The notes: a model not told the origin generated them from the letters alone. A DNA stretch of 64,000 bases from Peribacillus sp. Bi96 (GCF_918698115.1 NZ_CAKKLV010000001.1:434001-498000), one strand, 5' to 3'; positions 17,877 to 27,517 are shown, counted from the stretch's first letter. A program made the numbers and translations.

Positions 17877-18719
17877 ATGAAAAAGATATATGGGGTAATG
17901 GGAGATCCAATTGCACATTCAATGTCACCAGACATTCATAATGATGCATTTGAAAAAGAAAATATAGAAGCGGTTTATCACCATTTTCATGTGACGAAAG
18001 AAGGTTTGGGCGATGCTGTAAAAGGCATGAAAGCCCTTGGTATAGAAGGGTTTAACATCACGATTCCTCATAAGACTTCCATCATTCCGCTCCTTGATGA
18101 AGTGGATGAACTGGCCCTTGCAATTGGGGCTGTAAATACGGTTGTTAACAAAAATGGTCGATTTATAGGGTATAATACAGACGGAAAAGGATTTTTCAAA
18201 TCTTTATGCGATGAAATATCAGGTGACATTAAGGCTAAAAATACGTTAGTGATCGGAGCGGGCGGTGCTGCGCGTGCGATTTATTTTACCCTTGTAAAAG
18301 AAGGGGTAAAGCAAGTTGATATTGCAAATCGGACAAAGGAAAAAGCGGCCGGACTTGTTTCTGATTGCCCATATGATAAAGTATCGAAGGCACTCTCGAT
18401 TATCGAAGCGGAAGAAAGCTTATCACAATATGATTTAATCATCCAAACGACTTCTTCTGGGATGAGTCCGGAAGTGGATCATTCACCGTTGAAGATCGAC
18501 CAGCTCAAAACCGGTGCAATCGTCAGCGATATCATCTATAACCCTCTGCAGACCAAGCTGCTGCGTGAAGCGGAGGAAAAAGGGGCGGAAACGCAAAATG
18601 GTTTGGGGATGTTCATCAACCAGGCTGCGCTCGCTTTTGAGATATGGACAGGCATTATGCCGGATACAGCAAGAATGACAGATATTGTCTTGAACAAACT
18701 AGGAGGTAACACATGTTAA
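17877..18719 (+). CDS. aroE: Shikimate dehydrogenase (NADP+)
   Basis: Reduces 3-dehydroshikimate to shikimate in aromatic amino acid biosynthesis. It has 280 aa. Motifs include the substrate site GDPIAHSMSPDIHN near the N-terminus, NITIPHK with the catalytic Lys (about 66), NTDGKGF, and the nucleotide-binding GAGGAARA (about 128-135). It lies 22 bp after yqeH and overlaps the next gene by 7 bases. Confidence 0.96.
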   Translation: MKKIYGVMGDPIAHSMSPDIHNDAFEKENIEAVYHHFHVTKEGLGDAVKGMKALGIEGFNITIPHKTSIIPLLDEVDELALAIGAVNTVVNKNGRFIGYNTDGKGFFKSLCDEISGDIKAKNTLVIGAGGAARAIYFTLVKEGVKQVDIANRTKEKAAGLVSDCPYDKVSKALSIIEAEESLSQYDLIIQTTSSGMSPEVDHSPLKIDQLKTGAIVSDIIYNPLQTKLLREAEEKGAETQNGLGMFINQAALAFEIWTGIMPDTARMTDIVLNKLGGNTC

Positions 18720-19003
18720 CAGGAAAACAAAAAAGATTCTTACGATCAAAGGCCCATCACCTGAATCCAATTTTTCAAGTTGGTAAAGGCGGAGTCAATG
18801 ATAATCTCATCAAGCAAATTGGTGAGGCGCTTGAAGTACGTGAAATAATCAAGGTCAGCATCCTGCAAAACTGTGAAGAGGACCGCAATGATGTGGGACT
18901 TTCTTTATCAAAAGGAGCAAGGGCGGAATTGGTTCAGATTATCGGCAACACAATTGTGCTGTATAAAGAATCAAAAGAAAACAAACAACTTAAATTACCT
19001 TAA
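18713..19003 (+). CDS. yqeI: CRM-domain RNA-binding protein YqeI (YhbY family)
   Basis: A 96-aa single CRM domain protein, expected to bind the pre-50S ribosome. The family features LTGKQKRFLRSKAHHL, the VGKGG loop (GxxG type) and the C-terminal IVLYKESK strand are present. It overlaps the end of aroE by 7 bases, with AGGAGGTAAC before the ATG, so translation is coupled. Confidence 0.93.
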   Translation: MLTGKQKRFLRSKAHHLNPIFQVGKGGVNDNLIKQIGEALEVREIIKVSILQNCEEDRNDVGLSLSKGARAELVQIIGNTIVLYKESKENKQLKLP

Positions 19004-19014
19004 GGAACCTATCT

Positions 19015-19584
19015 ATGAAAAAAATTGGAATTCTTGGCGGTACATTCAATCCCCCACATATCGGTCATTTAATTATAGCGAATGAAGTGCTGGACGCTCT
19101 TGAGCTAGATGAAATTAGATTCATGCCAAATCATGTTCCTCCTCACAAGGAAAAATCGGAGGAAGTAACTGATATGGACAGGCTGGCAATGTTGGAAAAC
19201 GCGATAGCCGGAAACCCATCTTTTTATATTGAGGGTATTGAAATAGAAAGAAAAGGCACATCTTATACGTATGATACGATAAAATTGCTGAAAGAACTTG
19301 AGCCAACCAATGAGTTCTATTTCATAATTGGCGCAGATATGATTGAGTATTTACCTAATTGGCACCGTATTGAAGAACTGATGGACCTGGTCAATTTCGT
19401 CGGGGTGAAGCGCCCTGGCTATAATGAAAAGACCGTATACCCAATCACGATGGTAAAAGTCCCGCAGATGTTCATATCATCTTCCATGATACGCAGGAAG
19501 TTAAGAACGGGAAAAACCGTGAAATATTTAATAGCAGATCCAGTGGTGAAGTATATTAAAGGGAATGGTTTATATGAATCGTGA
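19015..19584 (+). CDS. nadD: Nicotinate-nucleotide adenylyltransferase
   Basis: Joins nicotinate mononucleotide with ATP to give deamido-NAD in NAD biosynthesis. The 189-aa protein has the nucleotidyltransferase signature GGTFNPPHIGHL (about 8-19), FMPNHVPPHK, the GADM segment, and the C-terminal ISSSMIRRKLRTG motif. It overlaps the start of yqeK by 11 bases. Confidence 0.96.
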   Translation: MKKIGILGGTFNPPHIGHLIIANEVLDALELDEIRFMPNHVPPHKEKSEEVTDMDRLAMLENAIAGNPSFYIEGIEIERKGTSYTYDTIKLLKELEPTNEFYFIIGADMIEYLPNWHRIEELMDLVNFVGVKRPGYNEKTVYPITMVKVPQMFISSSMIRRKLRTGKTVKYLIADPVVKYIKGNGLYES

Positions 19585-20146
19585 GAAAGCATTGGCGCTG
19601 GTCAAGGAGCAAATAACCGAGCGCAGGTACATTCATACTTTAGGTGTTGTAGAATCAGCCATTGAACTTGCCGAAATGTATGGAGCTGACGTCAAAAAAG
19701 CGGAACTGGCAGCAATTTTCCATGATTATGCAAAATTTCGTCCGAAAGAGGAAATGGAGCAAATTATAATCTCTGAAAACATGGCGCCGGATTTACTCCA
19801 ATATAATATGGAGTTGTGGCATGCTCCTGTCGGGGCTTATCTCGTGAAAAAGGAAGCAGGTATCACCGACGTTGAAATATTGGATGCGATTGCCTATCAT
19901 ACGTCCGGCAGGGTTGGCATGAGCCTATTGGATAAGGTCGTATATCTTGCTGACTATATTGAGCCCGGACGTTCTTTTCCCGGAGTCGATGAAGTCAGGC
20001 AGACTGCCAAGCAAAATTTGGACCATGCTGTCATCCAGGCTTTAAGGAATACAGTTGTTTTTTTAATGAAAAGAAATCAGGCAATTTACCCTGACACATT
20101 TAAGACATATAATGATTTGATCATGAATTTGAAGGAGAAGATGTAA
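19574..20146 (+). CDS. yqeK: HD-domain protein YqeK (bis(5'-nucleosyl)-tetraphosphatase)
   Basis: A 190-aa HD-superfamily hydrolase; YqeK proteins are reported as symmetrical Ap4A hydrolases. Metal-binding residues appear as H of YIHTLGV, HD of FHDYAKF (about 51-57), H of LWHAPVGA, H of AYHTSG and D of YLADYIEP. I start at ATG 19574 (MNREKALALV), matching the family; ATG 19565 sits on the ribosome site. It overlaps nadD, and its stop overlaps the rsfS start by one base. Confidence 0.92.
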   Translation: MNREKALALVKEQITERRYIHTLGVVESAIELAEMYGADVKKAELAAIFHDYAKFRPKEEMEQIIISENMAPDLLQYNMELWHAPVGAYLVKKEAGITDVEILDAIAYHTSGRVGMSLLDKVVYLADYIEPGRSFPGVDEVRQTAKQNLDHAVIQALRNTVVFLMKRNQAIYPDTFKTYNDLIMNLKEKM

Positions 20147-20502
20147 TGACTGAACGTGAACTTCTTGTAATTGCAGCAAAAGCGGCGGATGATAAAAGGG
20201 CCGAAGATATCGTAGCACTGAACATGCAAGGGATATCCCTTGTCGCGGATTACTTTTTAATCTGTCACGGTAATTCTGAAAAACAAGTTCAAGCCATAGC
20301 TCGTGAAATGAAGAGCAAAGCTGATGAATCAGGAATCAATGTAAAACGCCTTGAAGGTTTTGACGAAGCGAAATGGGTGCTAGTGGATCTTGGCGATGTA
20401 GTGGCCCACATTTTCCATAAGGATGAAAGAAACTATTATAACCTCGAACGTTTATGGGGAGATGCACCTTTTGAGGATCTAGAGAGTGAACTGACTACAT
20501 GA
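20146..20502 (+). CDS. rsfS: Ribosomal silencing factor RsfS
   Basis: A 118-aa Iojap-family protein that binds ribosomal protein L14 and blocks subunit joining when nutrients are scarce. The family segments DIVALNMQGISLVADYF, HGNSEKQVQAIA, GFDEAKWVLVDLGDVVAHIF and YYNLERLWGDA are clear. The start overlaps yqeK (TAATG), and the end overlaps yqeM (ATGA). Confidence 0.95.
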   Translation: MTERELLVIAAKAADDKRAEDIVALNMQGISLVADYFLICHGNSEKQVQAIAREMKSKADESGINVKRLEGFDEAKWVLVDLGDVVAHIFHKDERNYYNLERLWGDAPFEDLESELTT

Positions 20503-21242
20503 CCTACGAACGCTTTGCCTATGTATACGATGAATTGATGAAGGACGCTCCCTATGAAAAATGGCTGGTGATCCTTACGGCGAAGCTGGAGCAGTACGGA
20601 ATTGACGGAAGGAAGGTCCTGGATTTAGCGTGTGGAACCGGGGAAATGACCGTTGAATTGGCGCAACACGGATTTGAAGTCACGGGCGTGGATTTATCGG
20701 ATGAAATGCTTCTGGTTGCCAATGAAAAAGCGGTCAAGCTTGGATTATCGATTCCTCTTTTCCAACAGAATATGGCAGAACTCGAGGGACTTGGTCAATT
20801 TGACTGTGTCACGATTTTTTGTGATTCGTTGAACTACCTTCGTGACGAAGCGGATATAGTTAAAACGTTTAACCGGGTTCATGAGCATTTGAAGGATGGC
20901 GGATTATTTTTGTTTGATGTCCATTCCATTTATAAAATGGAAAAAGTCTTTCAAAATCATACGTTTGCGGTCAATGATGAAGAAGTATCTTATATCTGGG
21001 ACTGTTTCCCGGGTGAAGAACCTTACAGTGTGGAACATGATTTAAGTTTTTTTGTAAGGGACGATGAAAGTGGTCTGTATGACCGTTTTGATGAGTTGCA
21101 TTATCAACGGACCTATCCAGTTGAACAATATAAAAAGTGGCTGCAGCAAGCAGGTTTTACGGTTTCTGAACTACTGGCGGATCTTGAAGAAGCACCGCTT
21201 GTAACGGAAACCGAAAGAATCTTGTTTGTAGCCAGTAAATAA
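20499..21242 (+). CDS. yqeM: SAM-dependent methyltransferase YqeM
   Basis: A 247-aa class I methyltransferase with VLDLACGTGEMTVELAQ (motif I, about 41-57), an acidic VTGVDLSDEML loop and the CDSLNYL segment. Substrate unknown; its constant place after rsfS suggests a link to ribosome or tRNA processes, but this is context only. ATGA overlap with rsfS. Last gene of the yqeG operon, before a strong terminator. Confidence 0.9.
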   Translation: MTYERFAYVYDELMKDAPYEKWLVILTAKLEQYGIDGRKVLDLACGTGEMTVELAQHGFEVTGVDLSDEMLLVANEKAVKLGLSIPLFQQNMAELEGLGQFDCVTIFCDSLNYLRDEADIVKTFNRVHEHLKDGGLFLFDVHSIYKMEKVFQNHTFAVNDEEVSYIWDCFPGEEPYSVEHDLSFFVRDDESGLYDRFDELHYQRTYPVEQYKKWLQQAGFTVSELLADLEEAPLVTETERILFVASK

Positions 21243-21243
21243 T

Positions 21244-21310
21244 GAAGAGGTCAAGAATCTCCGTTCGTACATCACGCGTACGAGTGGAGGTCTGACCTCT
21301 TCTTTTTTTT
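21244..21310 (+). terminator. Terminator after yqeM
   Basis: GAAGAGGTCA (21244-21253) pairs with TGACCTCTTC (21293-21302). Inner CTCC/GGAG and CGTAC/GTACG stems are also present, and eight T follow. Confidence 0.9.
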
Positions 21311-21345
21311 ATATTAAGAAGGAAAATAGATATAGATTACGAATA

Positions 21346-22176
21346 TTAATAAGGATGGCCGAACTGCTTTTCAACTTCGTGAAGATCTTCAGCAAACTTT
21401 TCATGTGTCGCTTGAAAAAGATGATGGAACATTTCCCCGGTTTCAGCTTCTAAAACCTTGATCCCCTCACCTGTTATTCCACCCTTTACACACACCTTTT
21501 CCTGTAAGGCCGGCAATGTATAAACTCCCTTCCCAAGTAGTTCCCCTAAGCCTATCAGCATGTTCTCAGTCAAAGTCGTAGCGGTTTCCTTGTCTATCTT
21601 CGTCGTTTGGCAGGCCGCGTCAATAAAAGCTTGTGCTAAATAGCTAAAGAAAGCCGGACCGCAGCTGACGATGTCGGAAGAGACCCGGGTGATATCATTT
21701 TCAATGATGACCGGTGCCGATATGGCGGATGCCAAATCATATAAAGAAGACTTTGTCTCCACACTGCAGCTTTTTCCAAAGCTTAGTAATGATACCCCTG
21801 AACCCACACGGTTCGTTATGCTAGGGATAAAACGGGCACAAGGGGCACTCACTGCCGATTCAAGCTGAGAGACTGAAAGCGGACTTGTAATGGAGATAAG
21901 TAGTTGTTCTTTTTTTATATGATGTTTGATGCCCTGTAATAGGCTATCAATTTGTAATGGTTTTACACAGATAAAAATAAAGTCCGCTTGTTGGGCTATT
22001 TCGACTGCGCTTTTTGCAACCTCGATACCTGGGTGCTTTTCTTTCAGCATTAATGCTTTGGAAAGTGTTCGGTTCGTTATCAATAAATCTGCCGGATTCA
22101 ATTTTTTTGCCTCCAGCCAAGCCTCAATTAAGATGGTACCCATATTGCCGGTTCCAATTACACCGATTTTCTTCAA
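21346..22176 (-). CDS. comER: ComER, pyrroline-5-carboxylate reductase-like protein
   Basis: Member of the ProC fold, conserved divergent from the comE operon; a role in competence is not established, and a link to sporulation or biofilm control has been proposed. The 276-aa protein has the Rossmann motif GVIGTGNMGTIL (about 4-15), FICVKPLQ, and the C-terminal GGITGEGI segment in place of ProC's GGTT. Start is TTG 22176 with GGAGTTG upstream. Confidence 0.9.
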   Translation of the reverse strand: MKKIGVIGTGNMGTILIEAWLEAKKLNPADLLITNRTLSKALMLKEKHPGIEVAKSAVEIAQQADFIFICVKPLQIDSLLQGIKHHIKKEQLLISITSPLSVSQLESAVSAPCARFIPSITNRVGSGVSLLSFGKSCSVETKSSLYDLASAISAPVIIENDITRVSSDIVSCGPAFFSYLAQAFIDAACQTTKIDKETATTLTENMLIGLGELLGKGVYTLPALQEKVCVKGGITGEGIKVLEAETGEMFHHLFQATHEKFAEDLHEVEKQFGHPY

Positions 22177-22286
22177 TGCCGATCAACTCCTCTCTCTTAA
22201 AGCGATTGATTCTCCTAAAAACACTATGTATTTTTAATCTGTCCTATGACAATGTATTATCCGATATCTAGCAAGGAGGCAAAGAA

Positions 22287-22925
22287 ATGGATGGAATTTC
22301 AAAAAAGAAAATGGTGATGACAGCCGCTGCAATGGCAACTGTAGTAGCGGCGATTTACTTTTTTTTGCAACCAGGAAAGGATCCGGTTAATCCGCAGCCG
22401 GAAGATATATTTGCCGTTTCTGCAAAAAAGGATGGAATGGAACAAAGTGAAAGTGAAATCGATGAAGAACCTCCTATCATTAAAGTCGATGTAAAAGGAG
22501 CGGTACTGGCCCCAGGCGTATTTACTGCCCAGGCGGGTGACAGGGTAATCGATTTGATTTCGGCTGCGGGCAGTTTTACGGACAGGGCCGATAAGAATAA
22601 AGTGAATTTTGCCCAAATTGTCGAGGACCAAATGGTCATTTATGTACCGGAAGTAGGTGAAGAAGACGGGGGAATAACGGAGAATATACAAGTCGCTTCA
22701 TCTGGCTCTGCTTCACTAGGGACGTCAAGTGGGCAGGTGAACTTGAACACGGCTACCCAGGAAGAGCTGGAGACCCTGACGGGAATTGGACCATCCAAAG
22801 CGGCCGCGATCTTGGAGTATAGGGAAACGGTAGGGAAATTCGAGCAGGTTGATGACTTGAAGAAGGTATCGGGGATCGGCGATAAAACATTTGAAAGGTT
22901 ACAGGCTTCCATTTCGGTGAAATGA
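22287..22925 (+). CDS. comEA: Competence protein ComEA, DNA receptor
   Basis: Membrane-anchored DNA-binding protein of the natural transformation machinery that captures incoming double-stranded DNA. The 212-aa protein has an N-terminal membrane helix (about 8-27), a SLBB-like domain (VKGAVLAPGVF) and a C-terminal helix-hairpin-helix pair (NLNTATQEELETLTGIGPSKA). Ribosome site AAGGAGG. First gene of the comE operon and divergent from comER. A ComK box was not found with confidence. Confidence 0.95.
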   Translation: MDGISKKKMVMTAAAMATVVAAIYFFLQPGKDPVNPQPEDIFAVSAKKDGMEQSESEIDEEPPIIKVDVKGAVLAPGVFTAQAGDRVIDLISAAGSFTDRADKNKVNFAQIVEDQMVIYVPEVGEEDGGITENIQVASSGSASLGTSSGQVNLNTATQEELETLTGIGPSKAAAILEYRETVGKFEQVDDLKKVSGIGDKTFERLQASISVK

Positions 22926-23012
22926 ATGATTGAATAGGCTACACAAAAGGACAAGAAGAGGGTAAAATTGAAGAAAATCATTCAACCGAAATAGGGGATT
23001 GGGGATAACAAC

Positions 23013-23573
23013 ATGAACAGAATTAGTTGGGATCAATATTTTATGGCGCAAAGCCATTTATTAGCTTTAAGGAGCACATGCACACGCCTCACTGTCGGCG
23101 CGACGATCGTCAGGGATAACCGAATCATTGCTGGAGGATATAATGGATCCATTGCAGGAGGGACGCACTGTATTGATGAGGGGTGTTATGTCATTGATAA
23201 CCATTGTGTCAGAACGATACATGCCGAAATGAATGCACTATTGCAATGTGCGAAATTCGGGGTGCCTACTGATAAGGCAGAAATATATGTAACGCATTTT
23301 CCATGCCTTCAATGCTGTAAATCACTCATCCAAGCTGGAATCAAAGCTGTTTATTATGCGGAGGATTACAAAAATCATCCATATGCTCTTGAATTATTCA
23401 AGCAGGCTGGTGTCAAGACCGAAAAGGTTGAATCGAAAGGGGCCATCGATGTTAACGGAAAAGAAAAACTGGACTTTGTGCATTCATTGCTAGCCCAACT
23501 TAAACATTCAGGAATGGAAAGTGAAGCAGTATTGGAGCTGGAAAGGCAGGCAAAGCAGATATTCGGTAATTAA
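23013..23573 (+). CDS. comEB: ComE operon protein 2, dCMP deaminase family
   Basis: Zinc deaminase of the dCMP/cytidine deaminase family. The 186-aa protein has HAEMNALLQ (HAE, about 70) and PCLQCCKSL (PCxxC) zinc ligands. Additional Cys/His residues (CIDEGCYVIDNHC) match the extra zinc site of dCMP deaminases. In B. subtilis it is dispensable for competence; the likely role is supply of dUMP. Its stop lies 19 bases before the comEC start. Confidence 0.93.
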   Translation: MNRISWDQYFMAQSHLLALRSTCTRLTVGATIVRDNRIIAGGYNGSIAGGTHCIDEGCYVIDNHCVRTIHAEMNALLQCAKFGVPTDKAEIYVTHFPCLQCCKSLIQAGIKAVYYAEDYKNHPYALELFKQAGVKTEKVESKGAIDVNGKEKLDFVHSLLAQLKHSGMESEAVLELERQAKQIFGN

Positions 23574-23592
23574 ATTGGACGGGAGGGCAGGC

Positions 23593-25899
23593 ATGGCCAG
23601 ACACCTTCTCTTACTAGCCATTTCGGCAACATTTGGAGTTTCGGCCCATTCATTTTTTAATGTAAGGTTTCTAATCGTTATCCTTATTTTTCTTTGTTTC
23701 CTTTATTATACGGTCGGGTTGAGTGTGAAGGCACTTAGCCTGCATTTAGTGGTCATGGCAATTTTTTTAGGTGCCGCCACCTTAGCTGATCATCGAAACA
23801 ACACCGTCTATACTGGATCGGAAAGCGACTTTATCATCACATTTACCCACCAACCGAATATAGATGGAAATGCATTGAAAGGATTCATCGAAAGTGAGCG
23901 AGGCGAACGGCTAATGCTTCGTTATAAAATTACCACCGAACAAGAAAAGGAAAATCTGAGCAGGCTACTGCAAATCGGCTTATCCTGTCGGGCCGAAGGG
24001 AACTTGCAAATTCCCGACAAACACAGGAATGAAAACGGATTCGATTATCAGCGTTATCTTTTGCGGCAAGGCACCCATTGGATATTTAAAGCTGATTCCA
24101 TTTCATTTCAAGAATGCGTTGTGGATGGAAATTCGATGGTCGTTTCGATTCGTAATCTGCGCATGAAGGGAATTGCTTATATTAGAGAACACTTTCCGGA
24201 AGAATCGAGTGGTTTCGTCACAGCTCTCGTTTTCGGTGACCAGACATATATTGATGCAAATGACCTTACTAATTATCAGCAACTTAGTCTGGTGCATTTA
24301 CTGGCGATCTCTGGCCTTCATGTCAGTTTTTTAACGGGGTTGTTATTTTATCTTGGCATCCGGATTGGAATTACACGGGAAAGGATGACGGTGGCCATCC
24401 TAATCTTCCTTCCGGTTTACATGATACTTACAGGAGCTAGCCCATCAGTGGTGAGATCATGTTTAATGGCCATGCTATTGTTTTTACTCCTGCTATTCAA
24501 GAAACGAGTCTCGGCTGGTGCCGCAATCGGAGCGGTTTATATGGCATTGATATTTTTTCAACCTAATATGCTCTATGATATAGGTTTTCAACTTTCATTT
24601 GCGGTCACTTTTTCAATCATCATGTCTTCACGCATTTTCTCATATTATTCCCAAAAAACGATGCAGCTTTTCATCATCAGTTCAATCTGCCAATTGTCAG
24701 CACTTCCAATTTTGCTTTTTCACTTTTTTGAAGTATCTTTTCTTGGAGTGTTCTTGAACGTATTGTATGTGCCGCTTTATTCCATCATTTTGCTTCCTTT
24801 GTCACTGATTTCCCTCTTTATTCATTTATTGATGCCTTCCATCGGACAGCCCCTTCTATCGATATTGAACTTCACCTTCATACTCTCTAATAAAGCCGCA
24901 GATGCAGCAGCGAACTTGCCCCTATCCTCCATTTCATTTGGAAAACCACATTTCATCATGATGATATTTCTTGTTATTACCCTTTTAGGATTATATCTGA
25001 ATTGGGAAGAATCTTTTGATAAAAGTAAAATCTGGTGGGGAATTATGATGGTTCTTTTACTTTTTCAATATAATTTGCAAAAGCTTTCTCCCTTTGGTGA
25101 AGTACAAATGATCGATGTCGGACAAGGTGACTCCATTTTGATTATCCTGCCGTTCAACCGCGGAAATTATTTGATCGATACGGGCGGTCAAATTACATTC
25201 CCCATCGAAACATGGGCAAAAAAGCGAAAGAAGTTCAATACGGCGGAAGATATCATTATTCCTTTATTGAAAAGTAAGGGAATTCACCAATTGGACAAAC
25301 TGATTTTAACTCATGCGGATGCAGATCATGTGGGCAGTGCAAAAGAATTAATTGATCATTTCAAAGTGGAGGAAATCGTGATTGGAGGCTGGAATGAAGA
25401 GCATTTTCGAGACTTGGATTTTGTGTCAAGGGCAAGAGAGAAAAAGATGAAGATAACGGTCATGAAAAGGGGAGACCAATGGGTAATGGGCGGAGCGCGG
25501 TTTTCCGTTCTAGATCCTCATGAAAAAGAAGAAAATAAAAATGATTCGTCCATAGTCATATACGCAGAGCTTGGGGGATTGTCATGGTTATTAACGGGAG
25601 ATATGGAGGAAGAGGGGGAAAGGGGATTTTTGGACACTTTTCCACAGATACAGGCGGATATCTTGAAGGTTGGTCACCATGGGAGCAAGACATCTTCTTC
25701 CTCCTCCTTTCTTGAACAGGTAAAGCCAAGAGCTGCGCTTATTTCAGTTGGAAAAGATAATAGATACGGGCACCCTCACGGAGACGTAATCAGGAATCTG
25801 GAGGAAAATGGCACACGGGTGTTCAGGACGGATGAAGATGGTTCTATTATTTACAAGTTTTACAAAAGGAAAGGAACCTTTCGAAAGACTCTTCCATAG
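23593..25899 (+). CDS. comEC: DNA internalisation protein ComEC/Rec2
   Basis: Forms the inner-membrane channel for single-stranded DNA uptake in transformation. The 768-aa protein has an N-terminal OB-like region (DUF4131), a multi-helix competence domain (about 230-480) with HLLAISGLHVSFLTG, and a C-terminal metallo-beta-lactamase-like domain with MIDVGQGDSILI, THADADHVGS (HxDxDH type), TGDMEEEGE and GHHGSKTSS. I start at ATG 23593, 6 bases after GGGAGG; the frame is open into comEB without a ribosome site. The reading frame is complete, so transformation may be functional. Confidence 0.95.
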   Translation: MARHLLLLAISATFGVSAHSFFNVRFLIVILIFLCFLYYTVGLSVKALSLHLVVMAIFLGAATLADHRNNTVYTGSESDFIITFTHQPNIDGNALKGFIESERGERLMLRYKITTEQEKENLSRLLQIGLSCRAEGNLQIPDKHRNENGFDYQRYLLRQGTHWIFKADSISFQECVVDGNSMVVSIRNLRMKGIAYIREHFPEESSGFVTALVFGDQTYIDANDLTNYQQLSLVHLLAISGLHVSFLTGLLFYLGIRIGITRERMTVAILIFLPVYMILTGASPSVVRSCLMAMLLFLLLLFKKRVSAGAAIGAVYMALIFFQPNMLYDIGFQLSFAVTFSIIMSSRIFSYYSQKTMQLFIISSICQLSALPILLFHFFEVSFLGVFLNVLYVPLYSIILLPLSLISLFIHLLMPSIGQPLLSILNFTFILSNKAADAAANLPLSSISFGKPHFIMMIFLVITLLGLYLNWEESFDKSKIWWGIMMVLLLFQYNLQKLSPFGEVQMIDVGQGDSILIILPFNRGNYLIDTGGQITFPIETWAKKRKKFNTAEDIIIPLLKSKGIHQLDKLILTHADADHVGSAKELIDHFKVEEIVIGGWNEEHFRDLDFVSRAREKKMKITVMKRGDQWVMGGARFSVLDPHEKEENKNDSSIVIYAELGGLSWLLTGDMEEEGERGFLDTFPQIQADILKVGHHGSKTSSSSSFLEQVKPRAALISVGKDNRYGHPHGDVIRNLEENGTRVFRTDEDGSIIYKFYKRKGTFRKTLP

Positions 25900-25975
25900 T
25901 ATGTAGAAAATCAAAAAGAAAGAGACTGCAACGGCAGCCTCCTTCCGGAAAAATAAGTGCATGTTTAAAATGAAA

Positions 25976-26110
25976 TCAGGATCCGACAGCTTTAATGACG
26001 ACAGCTATGGTGAACATGGCAGCGAAGAATACAAAAGAACCGATGAATCCCATAGCGGAATCAGCGACGTCATCTGTCTTTGATTGGACATTCTTTTCGA
26101 ATTCGTTCAT
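25976..26110 (-). CDS. yqzM: YqzM family small membrane protein
   Basis: A 44-aa protein starting MNEFEKNVQSKTDDVADSA with one membrane helix (about 20-42). Length, start and placement between comEC and holA match B. subtilis YqzM. Function unknown. AGGAGGGG precedes the ATG at 26110. Confidence 0.8.
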   Translation of the reverse strand: MNEFEKNVQSKTDDVADSAMGFIGSFVFFAAMFTIAVVIKAVGS

Positions 26111-26452
26111 TATTTACCCCTCCTATTTCTGCTAATAGTATAAAACATTACCAAAAAAAAATCTACCGGCTGCATTACTTCATTTCCTTTACTGACAAGA
26201 GTTGTCACAAATAGTTTGGGACTTTGAGGTCAAAATAAAGGTACAAACAAAGCAAGCAAAAAAGAAAAGCTCAATTTATGTTCTACATGAATACTTTACC
26301 CGCTTTCAAGGGAGATTACCCGGGCCTTCCTTGAAAGTGTTCATATAGATCCGGAACTAGTCCTTTAGGGGGCTAGTTCCCTTTATAGCTTGTCAAATGG
26401 TCCATCCACCTATACCATTAGAGAAGAATACATAAAAAAGAGGCGGATTCTA
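26111..26452. other. Intergenic region before holA with two hairpins
   Basis: No gene seen. CTTTCAAGG (26303-26311) / CCTTGAAAG (26329-26337) and GGAACTAG (26353-26360) / CTAGTTCC (26373-26380) form two hairpins in tandem. Neither is followed by a good T run. AGAGGCGG at 26440-26447 is the holA ribosome site. Confidence 0.6.
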
Positions 26453-27466
26453 TTGGTATTAGACGTATGGAAAAGCATAAAAAAAGGGCAATTCGCGCCA
26501 GTATACTTGTTGTATGGAACGGAAGCCTATCTAATTAATGAAACGAAGCAGCTATTGATTGAGAATATCCTTCACGAGGATGAGATGGATTTTAACTTTT
26601 CACAATTTGATTTAGAAGAGACGCCTGTTGAAACAGCGCTTGAAGATGTCGAGACCCTTCCATTTATCGGGGAAAGACGTCTTGTATTCATGCAAAACCC
26701 ATTTTTTTTGACAGCTGAAAAAACGAAGTCGAGAGTTGAACATAATGTGAAAAGACTTGAAGCATATTTGGCTGATCCTGTTCCTTATTCTATTGTTGTA
26801 TTAACCGCTCCTTATGAAAAACTGGATGAACGGAAAAAAATCACCAAGGAACTGAAGCGTAAAGCGGTTCTCGTTGAAGCGAAGAAGCTTGGGGACCATG
26901 AGTTAAAGGGGTGGGTGAAGGAGCGGGTTGAAGCTTCTTCGGTCCAAATAGATGAACAGGCCACAGAGCTTTTACTTGAACTTGCAGGAACGAATTTGAT
27001 GATGCTGACGAATGAACTGGATAAAATGGTGCTTTATGTAGAAGCTGATAAACACATAACAGTCGATGTTGTGGAAAAGCTAGTCGCTAAATCCCTGGAG
27101 CAAAATATATTCACGCTTGTTGATCATGTATTACAGCGGAAGATGGAGAGCGCCATGACGATTTTACATGATCTTCTCCGCCAGAATGAAGAGCCGATTA
27201 AGATATTGAGCGTTATGGCGGGACAGGTCAGGTTAATGTATCAAGTGAAGGAGCTTTCTCGACAAGGATATAGCCAGCAAAAAATTGCAGGACAATTAAA
27301 GGTGCACCCATACAGGGTAAAGCTGGCACTTGAAAAGACGGGGAAATTCCAGGAACGCGAGCTGTTGAGCATCATGAATGACTTAGCGGAGGCAGATTAT
27401 AAAATGAAGACTGGGCAAGCCGATAAGGCGATAACGCTTGAGTTGCTGCTCTTAAAAATTAGATAA
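26453..27466 (+). CDS. holA: DNA polymerase III subunit delta
   Basis: Clamp-loader subunit that opens the beta sliding clamp. The 337-aa protein has the family start VLDVWKSIKKGQFAPVYLLYG, the FIGERRLVFMQNPFF region that contacts the clamp, and the C-terminal domain ending MKTGQADKAITLELLLLK. I start at TTG 26453, just after AGAGGCGG, to match the family N-terminus; the frame is open upstream to 26390. Followed by a strong terminator. Confidence 0.93.
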   Translation: MVLDVWKSIKKGQFAPVYLLYGTEAYLINETKQLLIENILHEDEMDFNFSQFDLEETPVETALEDVETLPFIGERRLVFMQNPFFLTAEKTKSRVEHNVKRLEAYLADPVPYSIVVLTAPYEKLDERKKITKELKRKAVLVEAKKLGDHELKGWVKERVEASSVQIDEQATELLLELAGTNLMMLTNELDKMVLYVEADKHITVDVVEKLVAKSLEQNIFTLVDHVLQRKMESAMTILHDLLRQNEEPIKILSVMAGQVRLMYQVKELSRQGYSQQKIAGQLKVHPYRVKLALEKTGKFQERELLSIMNDLAEADYKMKTGQADKAITLELLLLKIR

Positions 27467-27469
27467 AAA

Positions 27470-27500
27470 AAAGGTGACAGATACACTGTCACCTTTTTTT
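27470..27500 (+). terminator. Terminator after holA
   Basis: AAAGGTGACAG (27470-27480) / CTGTCACCTTT (27486-27496), seven T. Confidence 0.9.
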
Positions 27501-27517
27501 ACACGAAAAAACACGCA

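Noticed and set aside
23521-23592. Extended ComEC N-terminus overlapping comEB
   Set aside because: No ribosome site; ATG 23593 follows GGGAGG at the right distance.
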